A DNA stretch of 64,000 bases. Origin: Imbricaverruca yamaguchii (Eukaryota; Arthropoda; Thecostraca; Neoverrucidae). The notes under the pieces are model-generated. The model made no database searches. It was not told the DNA's origin and was given only the letters and a program-made list of their open reading frames with translations. Below, piece after piece: positions 11,905 to 23,222 of this stretch. Position numbers and translations under genes: made by a program. How positions within the stretch are numbered: the stretch's first letter is position 1; each line of letters starts with the position of its first letter. The DNA is taken from NCBI GenBank assembly GCA_034440575.1, contig JAOTOL010001604.1:2047001-2111000 (forward strand). The letters run 5' to 3'.

Positions 11905-11995
11905 GAGCAGGTATATTAAAGTATATTTATTAAATATAATATACTATATTAATATATTATATATTTTAATATAAATATAATATAGCAGGTATATT
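11905..11995. repeat. AT-rich TATTAAATATAAT repeat
   Basis: An almost pure A/T tract with TATATTAAAG at each end (about 11914 and 11990) and internal inverted symmetry. Confidence 0.8.
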
Positions 11996-12109
11996 AAAGA
12001 ATAAGTGGCCGCACGCCTGTCTCCAACCCCAACCAAGTCAAATTTCCCTAAACGTGACCCCGGCGCAAAATAGCACACACAATCTGTTTGCAGTCTCTTC
12101 CTTGCTGCT

Positions 12110-12195
12110 AAATTGATAGCGTCCTGCTAAAGCTATTGTCCTGCTAAAACTATCGTCCTGTTAAAACCACCTTCCTGTTAAAGCTATCGTTCTGC
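12110..12195. repeat. Degenerate 19-20-bp tandem repeat
   Basis: Four to five units of TCCTGCTAAAGCTAT-type sequence with T/C and A/G variants. Confidence 0.75.
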
Positions 12196-12352
12196 CATCA
12201 AAATATTAACCTTAGTTTCGGACAATCACACTCCGCCGTCAATACATTGCACCCGTTATTGGGTCCGGTTTGAAACAAACAAAAACTATATAACTTCATA
12301 ACGTTTTTTTGGAACTTGCCATTGGCACCACAAACGCCTGTCTGCTTTGTTG

Positions 12353-12419
12353 ACATCACACCACGGGCACCACCAGCCGGGGCACCACCGCCCGGCTGGT
12401 GGTGCTCGTGGTGTGATGT
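12353..12419. repeat. Inverted repeat, 29-bp arms
   Basis: Arms 12353-12381 and 12391-12419 pair at 28 of 29 positions around a 9-nt spacer. The arm begins ACATCACACCACGGGCACC. It would form a strong GC-rich hairpin. I cannot assign it to a known RNA. Confidence 0.9.
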
Positions 12420-13769
12420 GGTGTCCACGGTTCACCCGACCGTATCGCCCGACAATCCACCAAGTGGTGGATTAGCTGCATGGCAGGGGCTGCATCGCAC
12501 AATCAGTAATACAGTGATCAAAACCAGAATAGCTACACAATCGAAGCCGGGCACAACTAGCACAGAGTTCGCGAATGTCCCATCCAAACCAAACAAACAT
12601 GTTATGATATTTATCCATATATCCGATATGTCAGACTTCGATATATCGGGGCAGTGTTCTGCTCCGACCAGTGATTACCCGTTCGGCGGGGCGACAGATC
12701 AATGTGACGAGAATACAACCCGCCGCCCGAGCTGCGCCACCGTTGCTCCGGAACGCTGGACAAGCACGGAGAGCATCCAGAGCTGCATCGGCTGGACGGC
12801 TCCCCCCCCCCCCCGCTCCTCCAGCATCTCGTCCGTGTCGGTCAGCCAGACTGGTCAAGAATGCGGCTGGCGGTGGGGTCACAAGGTCACCGCTCGGTCT
12901 GCCGGCGCCGCTAGCTGCAGCCCGCCGCGGCGCGGCAAAAACTGCTCAGCTGAGCGGCGGTGTGTTGCCCCCCCGGGCGGCCCCGCCCACTTCCTGTCGC
13001 TCTCCGCGGCCGCCGCTCATCGGGCCGTCATTAAATCTGAATGGGTCGGCCGACCGCGGCGACGTTTTTGTGCGCGTTGTTGCGGGACAAGCCGCCATTA
13101 CCGTACGGCGGCGAGCGGTGCGCGCGCGCGCACCTGTGAATTATGAATGCGCGCGGGACGGCAGACGCCGGCGCCGGCGCGGGGGCGGGGGCGGGGGCGG
13201 GGGCGGGCGGCGCGCTGTCTGGAGCGGCTGCGAGTCTCCCGGCCCGTCGGCCGTCTGGAGGGCGGCCTGCGCGACCTTCGCCTCAGGAATGCGTCTGGAA
13301 TGTCGCCACGGCGCGTGGGGGTGGCGGCACGGTCAGCGTGCGTGCCGCCCAGACATCCTCCGGACGGGATGGGAGAGTCAGGTGGCTTGGTGCCGGGCCA
13401 GCTGACGGTCGACTTGTTGGACACTGTAAGCGCACTTGAGGAGCACGTCAGATATGTGTGGACCAAGAGCTATCGGAGCACACGACCACCTACACAGATG
13501 GAAGTGTGATCAGCCCACCCCACATACCTCCGTTAACTCCCTCGCTCTAATTAGTGTCTTCACCAGTGTCGTGTCAGTGTCAGTGAAGTTAATTACCAAC
13601 ACCACTATCTGTTCGGCTCAAACTGGTTCTGGACGGCGAAATGCGTGTGTGTGCGCATGAATTAAGCACTAATCATAATGTGACCTGTCGCTGATTTTCC
13701 GATGAAATACATCACCCTTTCATTCTATCGGTCTCAATCTGGGAACACCGCCCACTGGCCAGCCGTCCA
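12420..13769. other. Unassigned, strongly GC-rich 12640-13450
   Basis: CpG-dense sequence with a C run (12800-12812) and a (GGGGGC)n-like block (13180-13212). Frames are open on both strands at the same place, which argues for composition rather than coding. A CpG island with an unrecognised first exon cannot be excluded. Confidence 0.4.
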
Positions 13770-14545
13770 ACGCGGCTGTCATCTCCACAGCGGCCCTGCT
13801 CTGCCCACCTCCCGGCTGTCATCTCCACAGCGGCCCTGCTCTGCCCACCTCCCGGCTGTCATCTCCACAGCGGCCCTGCTCTGCCCACCTCCCGGCTGTC
13901 ATCTCCACAGCGGCTCTGCCTCGCTGTCTGCCGTGGTCACCTCCCGGCTGTCATCTCCACAGCGGCCCTGCTCTGCCCACCTCCCGGCTGTCATCTCCAC
14001 AGTGGCTCTGCTCTGCCCACCTCCCGGCTGTCATCTCCACAGTGGCTCTGCTCTGTCTGCCCACCTCCCGGCTGTCATCTCCACAGCGGCTCTGCTCTGC
14101 CCACCTCCCGGCTGTCATCTCCACAGCGGCTCTGCTCTGCCCACCTCCCGGCTGTCATCTCCACAGCGGCTCTGCTCTGCCCACCTCCCGGCTGTCATCT
14201 CCACAGTGGCTCTGCTCTGCCACCTCCCGGCTGTATCTCCACATCTTCCCCCGGCTGTCATCTCACAGGGCACCTCCCGGCGTCATCTCCACAGCGGCTC
14301 TGCTCTGCCCACCTCCCGGCTGTCATCTCCACAGCGGCTCTGCTCTGTCTGCCCACCTCCGGGCTGTCATCTCCACAGCGGCTCTGCTCTGCCCACCTCC
14401 CGGCTGTCATCTCCACAGCGGCTCTGCTCTGCCCACCTCCCGGCTGTCATCTCCACAGCGGCCCTGCTCTGTCTGCCCACCTCCCGGCTGTCATCTCCAC
14501 AGCGGCCCTGCTCTGTCTGCCCACCTCCCGGCTGTCATCTCCACA
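13770..14545. repeat. Minisatellite, 40-bp unit, about 19 copies
   Basis: The unit contains CTGTCATCTCCACAGCGGCT followed by CTGCTCTGCCCACCTCCCGG. Several units carry a 4-bp insertion (CTCTGTCTGCCC), and a scrambled stretch lies near 14220-14290. TCTCCACAG recurs in each unit and resembles a splice acceptor, but I attach no meaning to it. Confidence 0.97.
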
Positions 14546-14549
14546 GCGG

Positions 14550-14668
14550 CTCTGCTCGGTCCTGCTCGGCCCTGCTCGGCCCTGCTCGGCCCTGCTCGGC
14601 CCTGCTCGGCCCTGCTCGGCCCTGCTCGGTCTTGTGCGGCCCTGCTCGGCCGTGCTCGGCTGTGCCGG
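14550..14668. repeat. 10-bp tandem repeat (CTCGGCCCTG)n
   Basis: About 11 copies of CTCGGCCCTG with a few T/C and GTGC variants, directly abutting the 40-bp array. Confidence 0.95.
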
Positions 14669-14727
14669 GCCTCATCAATCAGGCCCGATTCCCGTGAGCC
14701 AACAATATGTTCTCGGCTATACACGAA

Positions 14728-14832
14728 GAGTATGGAGGGAGAAAGAGAGAGGGAGGGAGAGGAGAGGGGAGGGGGGAGAGGGAAATGCAGAGGGGAGAGG
14801 AAAAAGGGAGAGGGGGAGAGAGAGCGAGATAT
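14728..14832. repeat. GA-rich purine tract
   Basis: Plus-strand purine tract of GAGAGGGA-type sequence, interrupted only by short mixed segments. Confidence 0.85.
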
Positions 14833-15094
14833 TGCAGAGAAAAGGCCGGCGACCATCGACCGCAGTCAACAATCCGTCAACATCCATCAGCACGGTCACG
14901 TTTACGCCATCCCCTTGAGCAGGGTTCGCCTCGTACCGACACGCGCCAACGTCGTATGGCGCAGGTGGTGGCGGCAGCGAGCGCTTCTCAGCAGGGCTCC
15001 GCTTCCCGCCACCGGCCGCCATCTCTGTCGCCGCCGAAACAAGTGTGAACACGCACGCGTGGCCGTGGCCCGTCACCGGTCTGGTGGCCACTGC

Positions 15095-15275
15095 TCTGGT
15101 GTGTGTGAGTGTGTGCTGTGTGTGCTGTGTGTGCTGTGTGTGCTGTGTGCTGTGTGCTGTGTGCTGTGTGTGCTGTGTGCTGTGTGTTGTGCTGTGTGTG
15201 TGTGTGTGTGTGCTGTGTGTGTGTGTGCTGTGTGTGCTGTGTTGCTGTGTGTGTGTGTGTGCTGTGTGCTGTGTG

Positions 15276-15346
<71 letters not shown>

Positions 15347-17492
15347 GTGTGTGTGTGTGTGTGTGTGCTGTGTGTTTGTGTATGTTGTGTTGTTGTGTAT
15401 GTTGTGTGTTGTGTGTGCTGTGTATGTTGTGTGTATGTTGTGTGTACTGTGTATGTTTGTTGTTTTTTTTATGTTTTTTGTTGCTGTTGTGTGTGTGTGC
15501 TGTGTGTGCTGTGTGTGTACTGTGTGTATGTTGTGTGTGCTGTGTGTGCTGTGTGTGCTGTGTGTGTGGTGTGTGTACTGTGTGTATGTTGTGTATGTTG
15601 TGTGTGCCGTGTGTACTGTGTGCTGTGTGTATGTTGTGTATGTTGTGTATGTTGTGTATGTTGTGTGTGCTGTGTACTGTGTGTTGTGTATGTTGTGTAT
15701 GTTGTGTATGTTGTGTATGTTGTGTGTGCTGTGTGTACTGTGTGCTGTGTATGTTGTGTATGTTGTGTTTTGTGTATGTTGTGTTGTTGTGTATGTTGTA
15801 TGTATGTTTGTATGTTTGTGTGTTGTGTGTGTGTTCTGTGTGTGCTGTTATGTTGTGTGTGCTGTGTATTTGTGGTCTGTGTTGTTGTGTGTGTTTGTTG
15901 TGCTGTTGTGTACTGTGTGTGTTGTGTGTGCTGTGTGTTTGTGTGTGCTGTGTGTATGCTGTGTATGTTTGTTGCTGTGTTGCTGTGTTGTTGTGTGTGC
16001 TGTGTATGCTGTGTATGTTGTGTGTGTGTGTGTGCTGTGTGTGTGTGTGTGTATGTTGTGTGTGTGTGTGTTGTGCATGTTATGTGTGCTGTGTTTGTGT
16101 GTGTTGTGTATGTTGTTGTTGTGTATGTTGTGTATGTTGTGTATGTTGTGTGTGCCGTGTGTACTGTGTGCTGTGTATGTTGTGTATGTTGTGTATGTTG
16201 TGTGTGTGTGTGTGTGTGTATGTTGTGTGTGCTGTGTGTGTACTGTGTGTATGTTGTGTATGCTGTGTGTGCTGTGTGTGCTGTGTGTGTGTGCTGTGTG
16301 TGTATGTTGTGTATGTTGTGTGTGCTGTGTGTGTTTGTGTATGTTGTGTGTGCTGTGTATGTGTGTATGGTGTGTGTGCTGTGTGTGTTGTGTGTGTGCT
16401 GTGTGTGTTGTTGTGTTGTTGTGTGTGTTGTGTTGTGTATGTTGTGTGTATGTTGTGTATGTTGTGTATGTTGTGTATGTTGTGTGCTGTGTGTGCTGTG
16501 TGTGCTGTGTGTACTGTGTGTATGGTGTGTGTGCTGTGTATGTTGTGTGTGCTGTGTGTACTGTGTGTGTGTGTATGTTGTGTATGCTGTGTATGTTGTG
16601 TATGCTGTGTGTGTTGTGTATGTTGTGTATGTTTTGTGTGCCGTGTGTACTGTGTGCTGTGTATGTTGTGTATGTTGTGTATGTTGTGTATGTTGTGTGT
16701 GCCGTGTGTACTGTGTGCTGTGTATGTTGTGTATGTTGTGTGTGCTGTATGTTGTGTGTGTTGTGTATGTTGTATGTTGTTTGTATGTTGTGTGTGCTGT
16801 GTGTGTGTGTGTGTGTGCTGTGTCTGCTGTGTATGTTGTGTGTACTTGTGTATGTTGTGTGTGCTGTGTATGTTGTGTATGTTGTGTTTGTTGTGTATGT
16901 TGTGTGTGCTGTGTGTGTTGTGTATGTTGTGTGTGCTGTGTATGTTGTGTGTGCTGTGTGTGCTGTGTGTGTGCTGTGTATGTTGTGTGTGCTGTGTGTA
17001 CTGTGTGCTGTGTATGTTGTGTATGCTGTGTTGTCTGTGTGTGTGTATGTTGTGTGTTTGTTGTATGCTGTGTATGTTGTGTATGCTGTGTATGTTGTGT
17101 GTGTGTGTTGTGTGTGCTGTGTATGTTGTGTATGTTGTGTATGCTTTTGTTGTGTATGTTGTGTGTTGTGTGTGTGTTGTGTGTGCTGTGTATGCTGTGT
17201 ATGTTGTGTATGTTGTGTATGTTGTGTGTGCTGTGTGTGCTGTGTATGTTGTGTGTGTTGTGTGTGCTGTGTATGTTGTGTATGCTGTGTATGTTGTGTA
17301 TGTTGTGTGTGTTGTGTGTATGTTGTGTATGTTGTGTGTGCTGTTTTGTGTATTTTGTGTTGTTGTGTGTGTGTTGTGTGTGCTGTGTGTATGTTGTGTA
17401 TGTTGTGTGTGTGTGTGTGCTGTGTATGTTGTGTATGTTGTGTGTATGTTGTGTATGTTGTGTATGTTGTGTGTGCTGTGTATGTTTTGTGT
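15095..17492. repeat. 2.4-kb GT / TGCTGTG / TATGTTGTG satellite
   Basis: A continuous array of GT dinucleotides and higher-order GTGTGCTGT and GTATGTTGT motifs. Stop codons are nearly absent, which creates frames of more than 800 codons on plus (Cys/Val) and about 650 on minus (His/Thr). These are not genes. Confidence 0.98.
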
Positions 17493-18106
17493 GGCTGAGT
17501 CCCCGTGTCGTCCATCACTCTCCACACGGTGCGCGAGGCGGCCACCTCCCAACCGGCGACTTCCGCAGCCAGGCCGGCCCGGCGCCGGCCAGATTTAACC
17601 AGCGTCAATCCGGATTGATGAGTCGCTGCTCTGCCACCATTCAGCGACGCGAATGGGCTGGCAAACGGCTGTCTCGGGACGCCGCCCGCCAGACCAAGGG
17701 TCGCATGCCAATAAATCCGCCGTGTTTGAGGAGAACTGTGAGTCAGGAGACCGCGGCTTCCAGCACGTCCCCAGTGCCGGATGTTGGGCATTGAAATAAA
17801 TTTAATGGATGCACTATGAGAAGAATTCGGAAGGTTTATTCGGCGGGCTTGACCAGATTCCGCATACCATTAATCTGTGAAAAGCCCCATCTTCTTTCCC
17901 GAGCAAGTAATTTACAGTGAAGAGAGTTCCTACAGTCTCACTGGATTTAGTTGTCATCATGGAAGCTCCGAAGCAACGCTTCGAAAGAGTCTAGAATATT
18001 GAATACAATTAGTAAGCAATAAAACGTATTCAGACAAAACACGTCAACAAAAGGCTCGCATTCAGAACAGTATCCTTTATGAAGGCCAGCATGCGTATTC
18101 TGCTCA
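17493..18106. other. Unassigned stretch
   Basis: No gene recognised. GC content falls from left to right. Confidence 0.4.
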
Positions 18107-18125
18107 CTTTGGGTCCTCCTCATTT

Positions 18126-18297
18126 GCTTATTGGGTGATTCACGACGCACTTTTGCACGACCATGGCGAACGGTGCCGCCCACACTGATGCGCCTGTGGG
18201 ACGCGGGATTGGGAAACGTCCTGATTGGTGCAAGTGTTGAACCCGAGACCTTTGATACCCAGGTCTGAACACCTTAACCACTCGGTCATCCCCGCCT
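18126..18297 (-). mobile_element. tRNA-derived SINE, family A, copy 1
   Basis: Read on the minus strand, the head GGCGGGGATGACCGAGTGG contains a Ser/Leu-tRNA-like A box, and CGGGTTCAACACT lies where the B box should be. The body contains GTTTCCCAATCCCGCG and CAGTGTGGGCGG. It ends in GTCGTGAATCACCCAATAAG. The plus-strand element at 54901-55081 has the same organisation. A diverged 19-bp target-site duplication flanks it (18107-18125 and 18298-18316, 16 of 19 matching), so this is probably an older insertion. Confidence 0.88.
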
Positions 18298-19414
18298 CTT
18301 GGGGCCCACCTCATTTCCAGCCGAGTAGTCGGTGAGATTAGATACAGGAATTCCACGGGATCTGGCCGACAGCCAGTTCTGAGGCAGAATCCCGGGTCAC
18401 AAGCTGAAGCGAACCTGGTTGCCCCGCTCGTCGGTAAGGTGCCAAGTGCGACTGGTGAGACCAGGGGAGGGCAAGCAATTCCATCCACACTTTAGAAAAC
18501 GTAATATATTATTATATTATATTATATTATATATATACATATATATATATACATTCCTATCCATGCATCTCTCCATCCAACTAACAATGTATATATTACC
18601 TACATATCTACCTAGCAATCTTTGTTTGTTTGATAGCTTTAATTAACATGTACACAAATGAAAAATGAAAAATATACAAGAGAGAAAATGAAATCCTGAG
18701 GCTAAATAAAATTATGATTTCGTCACCATGTCAGAAGACTCCTGGCGATAACTTGAACCATGTTAGACGATCAGGACAGTGTCATTTTACATATTGAGGT
18801 GCAATGCTGACGAATGAATGTTGCATCTCAAGCTAAATCCGTTTCAAAACTTTCACACTACTTTCTAGTACATCTTCCCTAGCGGAGCTAGGCAAAATGG
18901 CTAGGCTAGGCATTTTTCAGGCCGTTGATGACCATTTTCCTCCTGCACAGATAACACGAGGTCTGGCGACAGTTTTGGATCTGCGGTGAAACGGCAAGTG
19001 CCGACTTTGGGACTCCAAAGAGTGACTGCCCCGGGCCCGGTGATGATGCCTGTTATGCACAAGCGCACACAACGTGCACGATGTATAACGGGCACTACTG
19101 AGTAGGTGAGCGACCCTCCCAGCGGCGCACCAGTGTCGCCCACAGTAATGAAGCGAACAATACACAGGCCGCCCGCCATGGCGGCGGCGAAGCGACTCTG
19201 TTATGCACACACCAGGCATCAAATGACAGGCACTAAAGCGCGGCCTGTTCTCCATGAAGTCACGCGGAATTTTAAGTCGCTTAGCCGTCGCTTAAGCTCC
19301 ACCGAGACGCCTCCGCATAATTAGGTCCGCCGGCAAAACGGTGCCGGCTCAACTGGGCCCAGCCGGGTCAAGGTCGCTTCGCCGCACCGCGGCTTAATCG
19401 CGGCGGAGGTCAGC
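18298..19414. other. Unassigned stretch with a short TA tract
   Basis: No gene recognised. An A/T tract (ATTATATTATAT, TATATACATATA) lies at about 18508-18552. Confidence 0.4.
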
Positions 19415-19535
19415 CCCGTTGGTTGACCTGCGACAGAGGTCGCTGGCCCACGACAGAGGTCGCTGGCTGGCGACAGAGGTCGCTAGCTCGCGGCAGAGGT
19501 CAGTCACACCGGCTGACCGGCGCCACAGGTCAGAC
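19415..19535. repeat. Short degenerate tandem repeat, about 20 bp
   Basis: About five units of CGACAGAGGTCGCTGGC-type sequence, grading into CGCCACAGGTCAG variants. Confidence 0.75.
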
Positions 19536-20325
19536 GCACCGGCTGACGCGGACGTGACCCGCTGTCGGCCCGCCGTCTGTGTGGGTCACGCCAGGGTCAC
19601 TGGAGGTGTGCCGACGGTCGTCGCCGGACAGCCGCTCCTTCGTCCGTCTACCGACCGCCCTTTGTTTACCCACCGCACGCTGCGGGGTCATGGGGTGAAG
19701 GAGATGGCAGATTATGCGCCGACGTTGGTCGGGTGGCTCGCTAGTTCCCAGCATCTGACTCGCCCGACCGACGTCGGTCCGACGCGGCGGTTCGGTGCTA
19801 TTTCATCTGTGTGTGACGTCGACAGCATGACAATGAGGAGGCAGGAGGTGCGGTAGAGGATTAGTGGACTCCTCCGGGGTTGCCGATCCTAGCATTGAGT
19901 GCATGGCAGTAAGTAGGCGAGAGGTGCGGTAAGGGGTCACTGGAACCTTTCCGGGTTTCCGTCCCGGCATTGAGTATATGGTAATAAGCGTGTATCAGAG
20001 TGTACACCAACGACGGCTCCTGTCCAGGATCGGGATTAAAAACTGGCCACCTGCAAGCTCTGGACGGGACTTAGATTGGCACCAGCATTCCAGTGGTGCA
20101 TTCCAGTGGTGCATTCCAGGTTCAGTTTTCAGCATTGTAATCGTTTGATAGGTTTTTGAGAGGGGAGGAATTTCTAGCCATTCGACCTACCGCGGGCGTC
20201 TCAGCGATGACTTATTTTACAAGGCGTGGTGTACGGCTGCTAAGATTTTCCCAGCCTTCGCTGCAGTCGCCACGCAGTTACCACAGAGGGTAACCAGCCG
20301 CGCGTCAGTTTTAGTGTATGTACAG
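19536..20325. other. Unassigned stretch
   Basis: No gene recognised. A short exact repeat, CATTCCAGTGGTG, occurs at about 20087-20112. Confidence 0.4.
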
Positions 20326-20880
20326 TGCGGGTCTCAAATCGAGCCATTGGGCTGCTATACAGCACGGGTCACAAATCGGTACGGGCCATTGAGCTGCTGT
20401 ACATTACGGGTCACAAATCTGCTACACAGCGCGGGTCACCAATCTGCTACACATGTAAGTCACATATCTGCTTCACAGTGTGGGTCACAAATCTGCTACA
20501 CAGTGCGGGTCCCTGAGCTGCTACACAGTGTTGGTTACTAAGCTGCTACACAGTGCGGGTCCCTGAACTGCTACGCAGTGCGGATCCCTGAGCTGCTACA
20601 CAGTGTTGGTTACTAAGCTGCTATTCAGTGCGGATCCCTGAGCTGCTACACAGTGCGGGTTCCTGAGCTGCTACACAGTGTTGGTTACTAAGCTGCTACA
20701 CAGTGCGGATCCCTGAGCTGCTACACAGTGCGGATCCTTGAGCTTCAACACAGTGCGGATCACTGAGCTGCTACACAGTCCGGGCTGCTGAGCTGCTACA
20801 CAGTCCGGGCTACTGAGCTGCTACACAGTCCGGGCTACTGAGCTGCTACACAGTGCGGGTCGTTGAGCTGCTGCGCTAGT
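20326..20880. repeat. Minisatellite, 25-bp unit, about 22 copies
   Basis: The core is GAGCTGCTACACAGTGCGGG plus TCCCT. Recurrent variants (TGTTGGTTACTAA, TCCGGGCTACT) suggest a higher-order pattern. Confidence 0.95.
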
Positions 20881-21736
<856 letters not shown>

Positions 21737-22282
21737 GCTCGCTAGCTTACTCTTACTGTTTTTTTTTCGCTATTTCACTCTGTCGTTATTTGTCGCCATC
21801 TCTTTATTTCTCTTGACATCCCTGTATTCCTGTCTCAATTGCCGCACTGTACTTGTGTAATGTAGTGTGCACGTGCGTCTGTACTGTACTCATCCTATAT
21901 GGGTGCAGTGTGTACACCACATACGCTTTCAGTCCATAAAAGTCCTTATTTAGTGCACTGAAATGTGGCATGTCTGCTCGATGTTTTGCCGAAAAAACGT
22001 GATTGCGGAATTAGTGCCTCCAGCATATGTGCTTTAATGGACCAATCAGCTTCACTCAAAATTTTCCACAAGCTGAACGGAGTCAGGCTCGCCTGCTGAA
22101 TATGACGTACGCATCTTTATCTTGAGTGGATCTCCCGATCTTAAACTATGCGAATTAACAATTTGGCATAGGTAGCACGCTGCGTCACGGCCCCTTTTGT
22201 CCCACGGCCACACTTCTCAGCGAATACCGCACATAGTCACCCAGCGCCTCGGGGCGCCGCAAACTACGCCTGACCAGACTCA
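21737..22282. other. Unassigned stretch
   Basis: Nothing recognised. Confidence 0.4.
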
Positions 22283-22395
22283 GGGCGCACAAGTCACGTG
22301 GTGACATGACGTCACAGCCATTCAGCGCCACGAGCGACCGGGACGGACACTGCCCGGCTTCCGGGCGCACAAGTCACGTGGTGCCATGACGTCAT
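22283..22395. promoter_or_regulatory. Duplicated E-box + CRE module
   Basis: A roughly 32-bp segment starting GGGCGCACAAGTCACGTGGT occurs twice, 80 bp apart (22283 and 22363). Each copy holds a CACGTG E-box (22295, 22375) and, 6 bp on, a perfect TGACGTCA CRE (22307, 22387). These are established binding motifs for bHLH-ZIP and CREB/ATF factors. The promoter role is inferred, and no gene is identified next to it. Confidence 0.35.
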
Positions 22396-23090
22396 AGTCG
22401 TGCGGCCAACGGTGGCTGGCTGGCCCCGGGCTGCCCGCGCTGACTCGCCGCCGTCGACCAAGCTGCGCCGCAAAACATTATCTTTCAACAATAACACAAA
22501 AAAGTGCATGCTTGAAGGAAAATCCGACGGTGAAAGCTGCTCAATATCAAAGTTATACGACCACTTACAGGTCTCGGTGATTTGGGATGAGAAACATTCA
22601 CCAAGTTGCATTACCAAAATCAGATATAAAGATCGATCATCCCAGCCCGGACCTAAATCCAGGCTTCCTGGAACACAAATCGTCGTCGACACCACCGAGC
22701 TGGGGGGACGGACCGTCACAGCTGGCCGCTGTACCAAATCTATCGCGAGCTGACGGTGAACGGGGACGTCGTCGAAAAAAACCTTATTTGACCAAACGTT
22801 GAGAGTACTTAAGAGGAAACATGTGTGACGAAAGTTGGTAAATGTTAAAATGAAAAAGCAAATTCGGCTTTGAGTGGAAATATTAGACTTGAAAGTCTTC
22901 TATTCCACCGTGGAAGGGTGGAATAGAGTTGTCACCAACAGCCACCACACAAGGAGCAGATTCGCCACTACATCACCAATGCACCAATCACCACAAATAG
23001 ACGACAAGCGTTACCAATACACGACGAGGATCACCAACGCGTGCCCCTGGTCACCAACCACATAGCCAGATACCAAGCACACGAAATTAT
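22396..23090. other. Unassigned stretch
   Basis: No gene recognised. Open frames are 141 codons or fewer and lack recognisable domains. Confidence 0.4.
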
Positions 23091-23222
23091 CATTAGAGGT
23101 GGAAAATACCGAAAGTGTTGAGACAGAAGCCCGACGCCGACCGATCTGAAGTGACCAAATCCGGCTGGGGTCCGGTCAAAATGAACTGAAGCCTGGTCAA
23201 AAGACCAGTTTCGGTATATGTG
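23091..23222. repeat. Interspersed repeat family D, copy 1
   Basis: It begins CATTAGAGGTGGAAAATACC, contains GTTGAGAC, and ends with GCCTGGTCAAAAGACCAGT. The same order of blocks is found at 43580-43760. The first block resembles hAT terminal repeats of the TAGAGGTGGCAAA type, but I cannot find a matching opposite terminus. Confidence 0.55.

Noticed and set aside
14042..17794. 1250-codon Cys/Val-rich open frame
   Set aside because: It runs through a 40-bp minisatellite and the GT/TGCTGTG satellite, which lack stop codons in most frames. Both strands are open, and no domain is visible.
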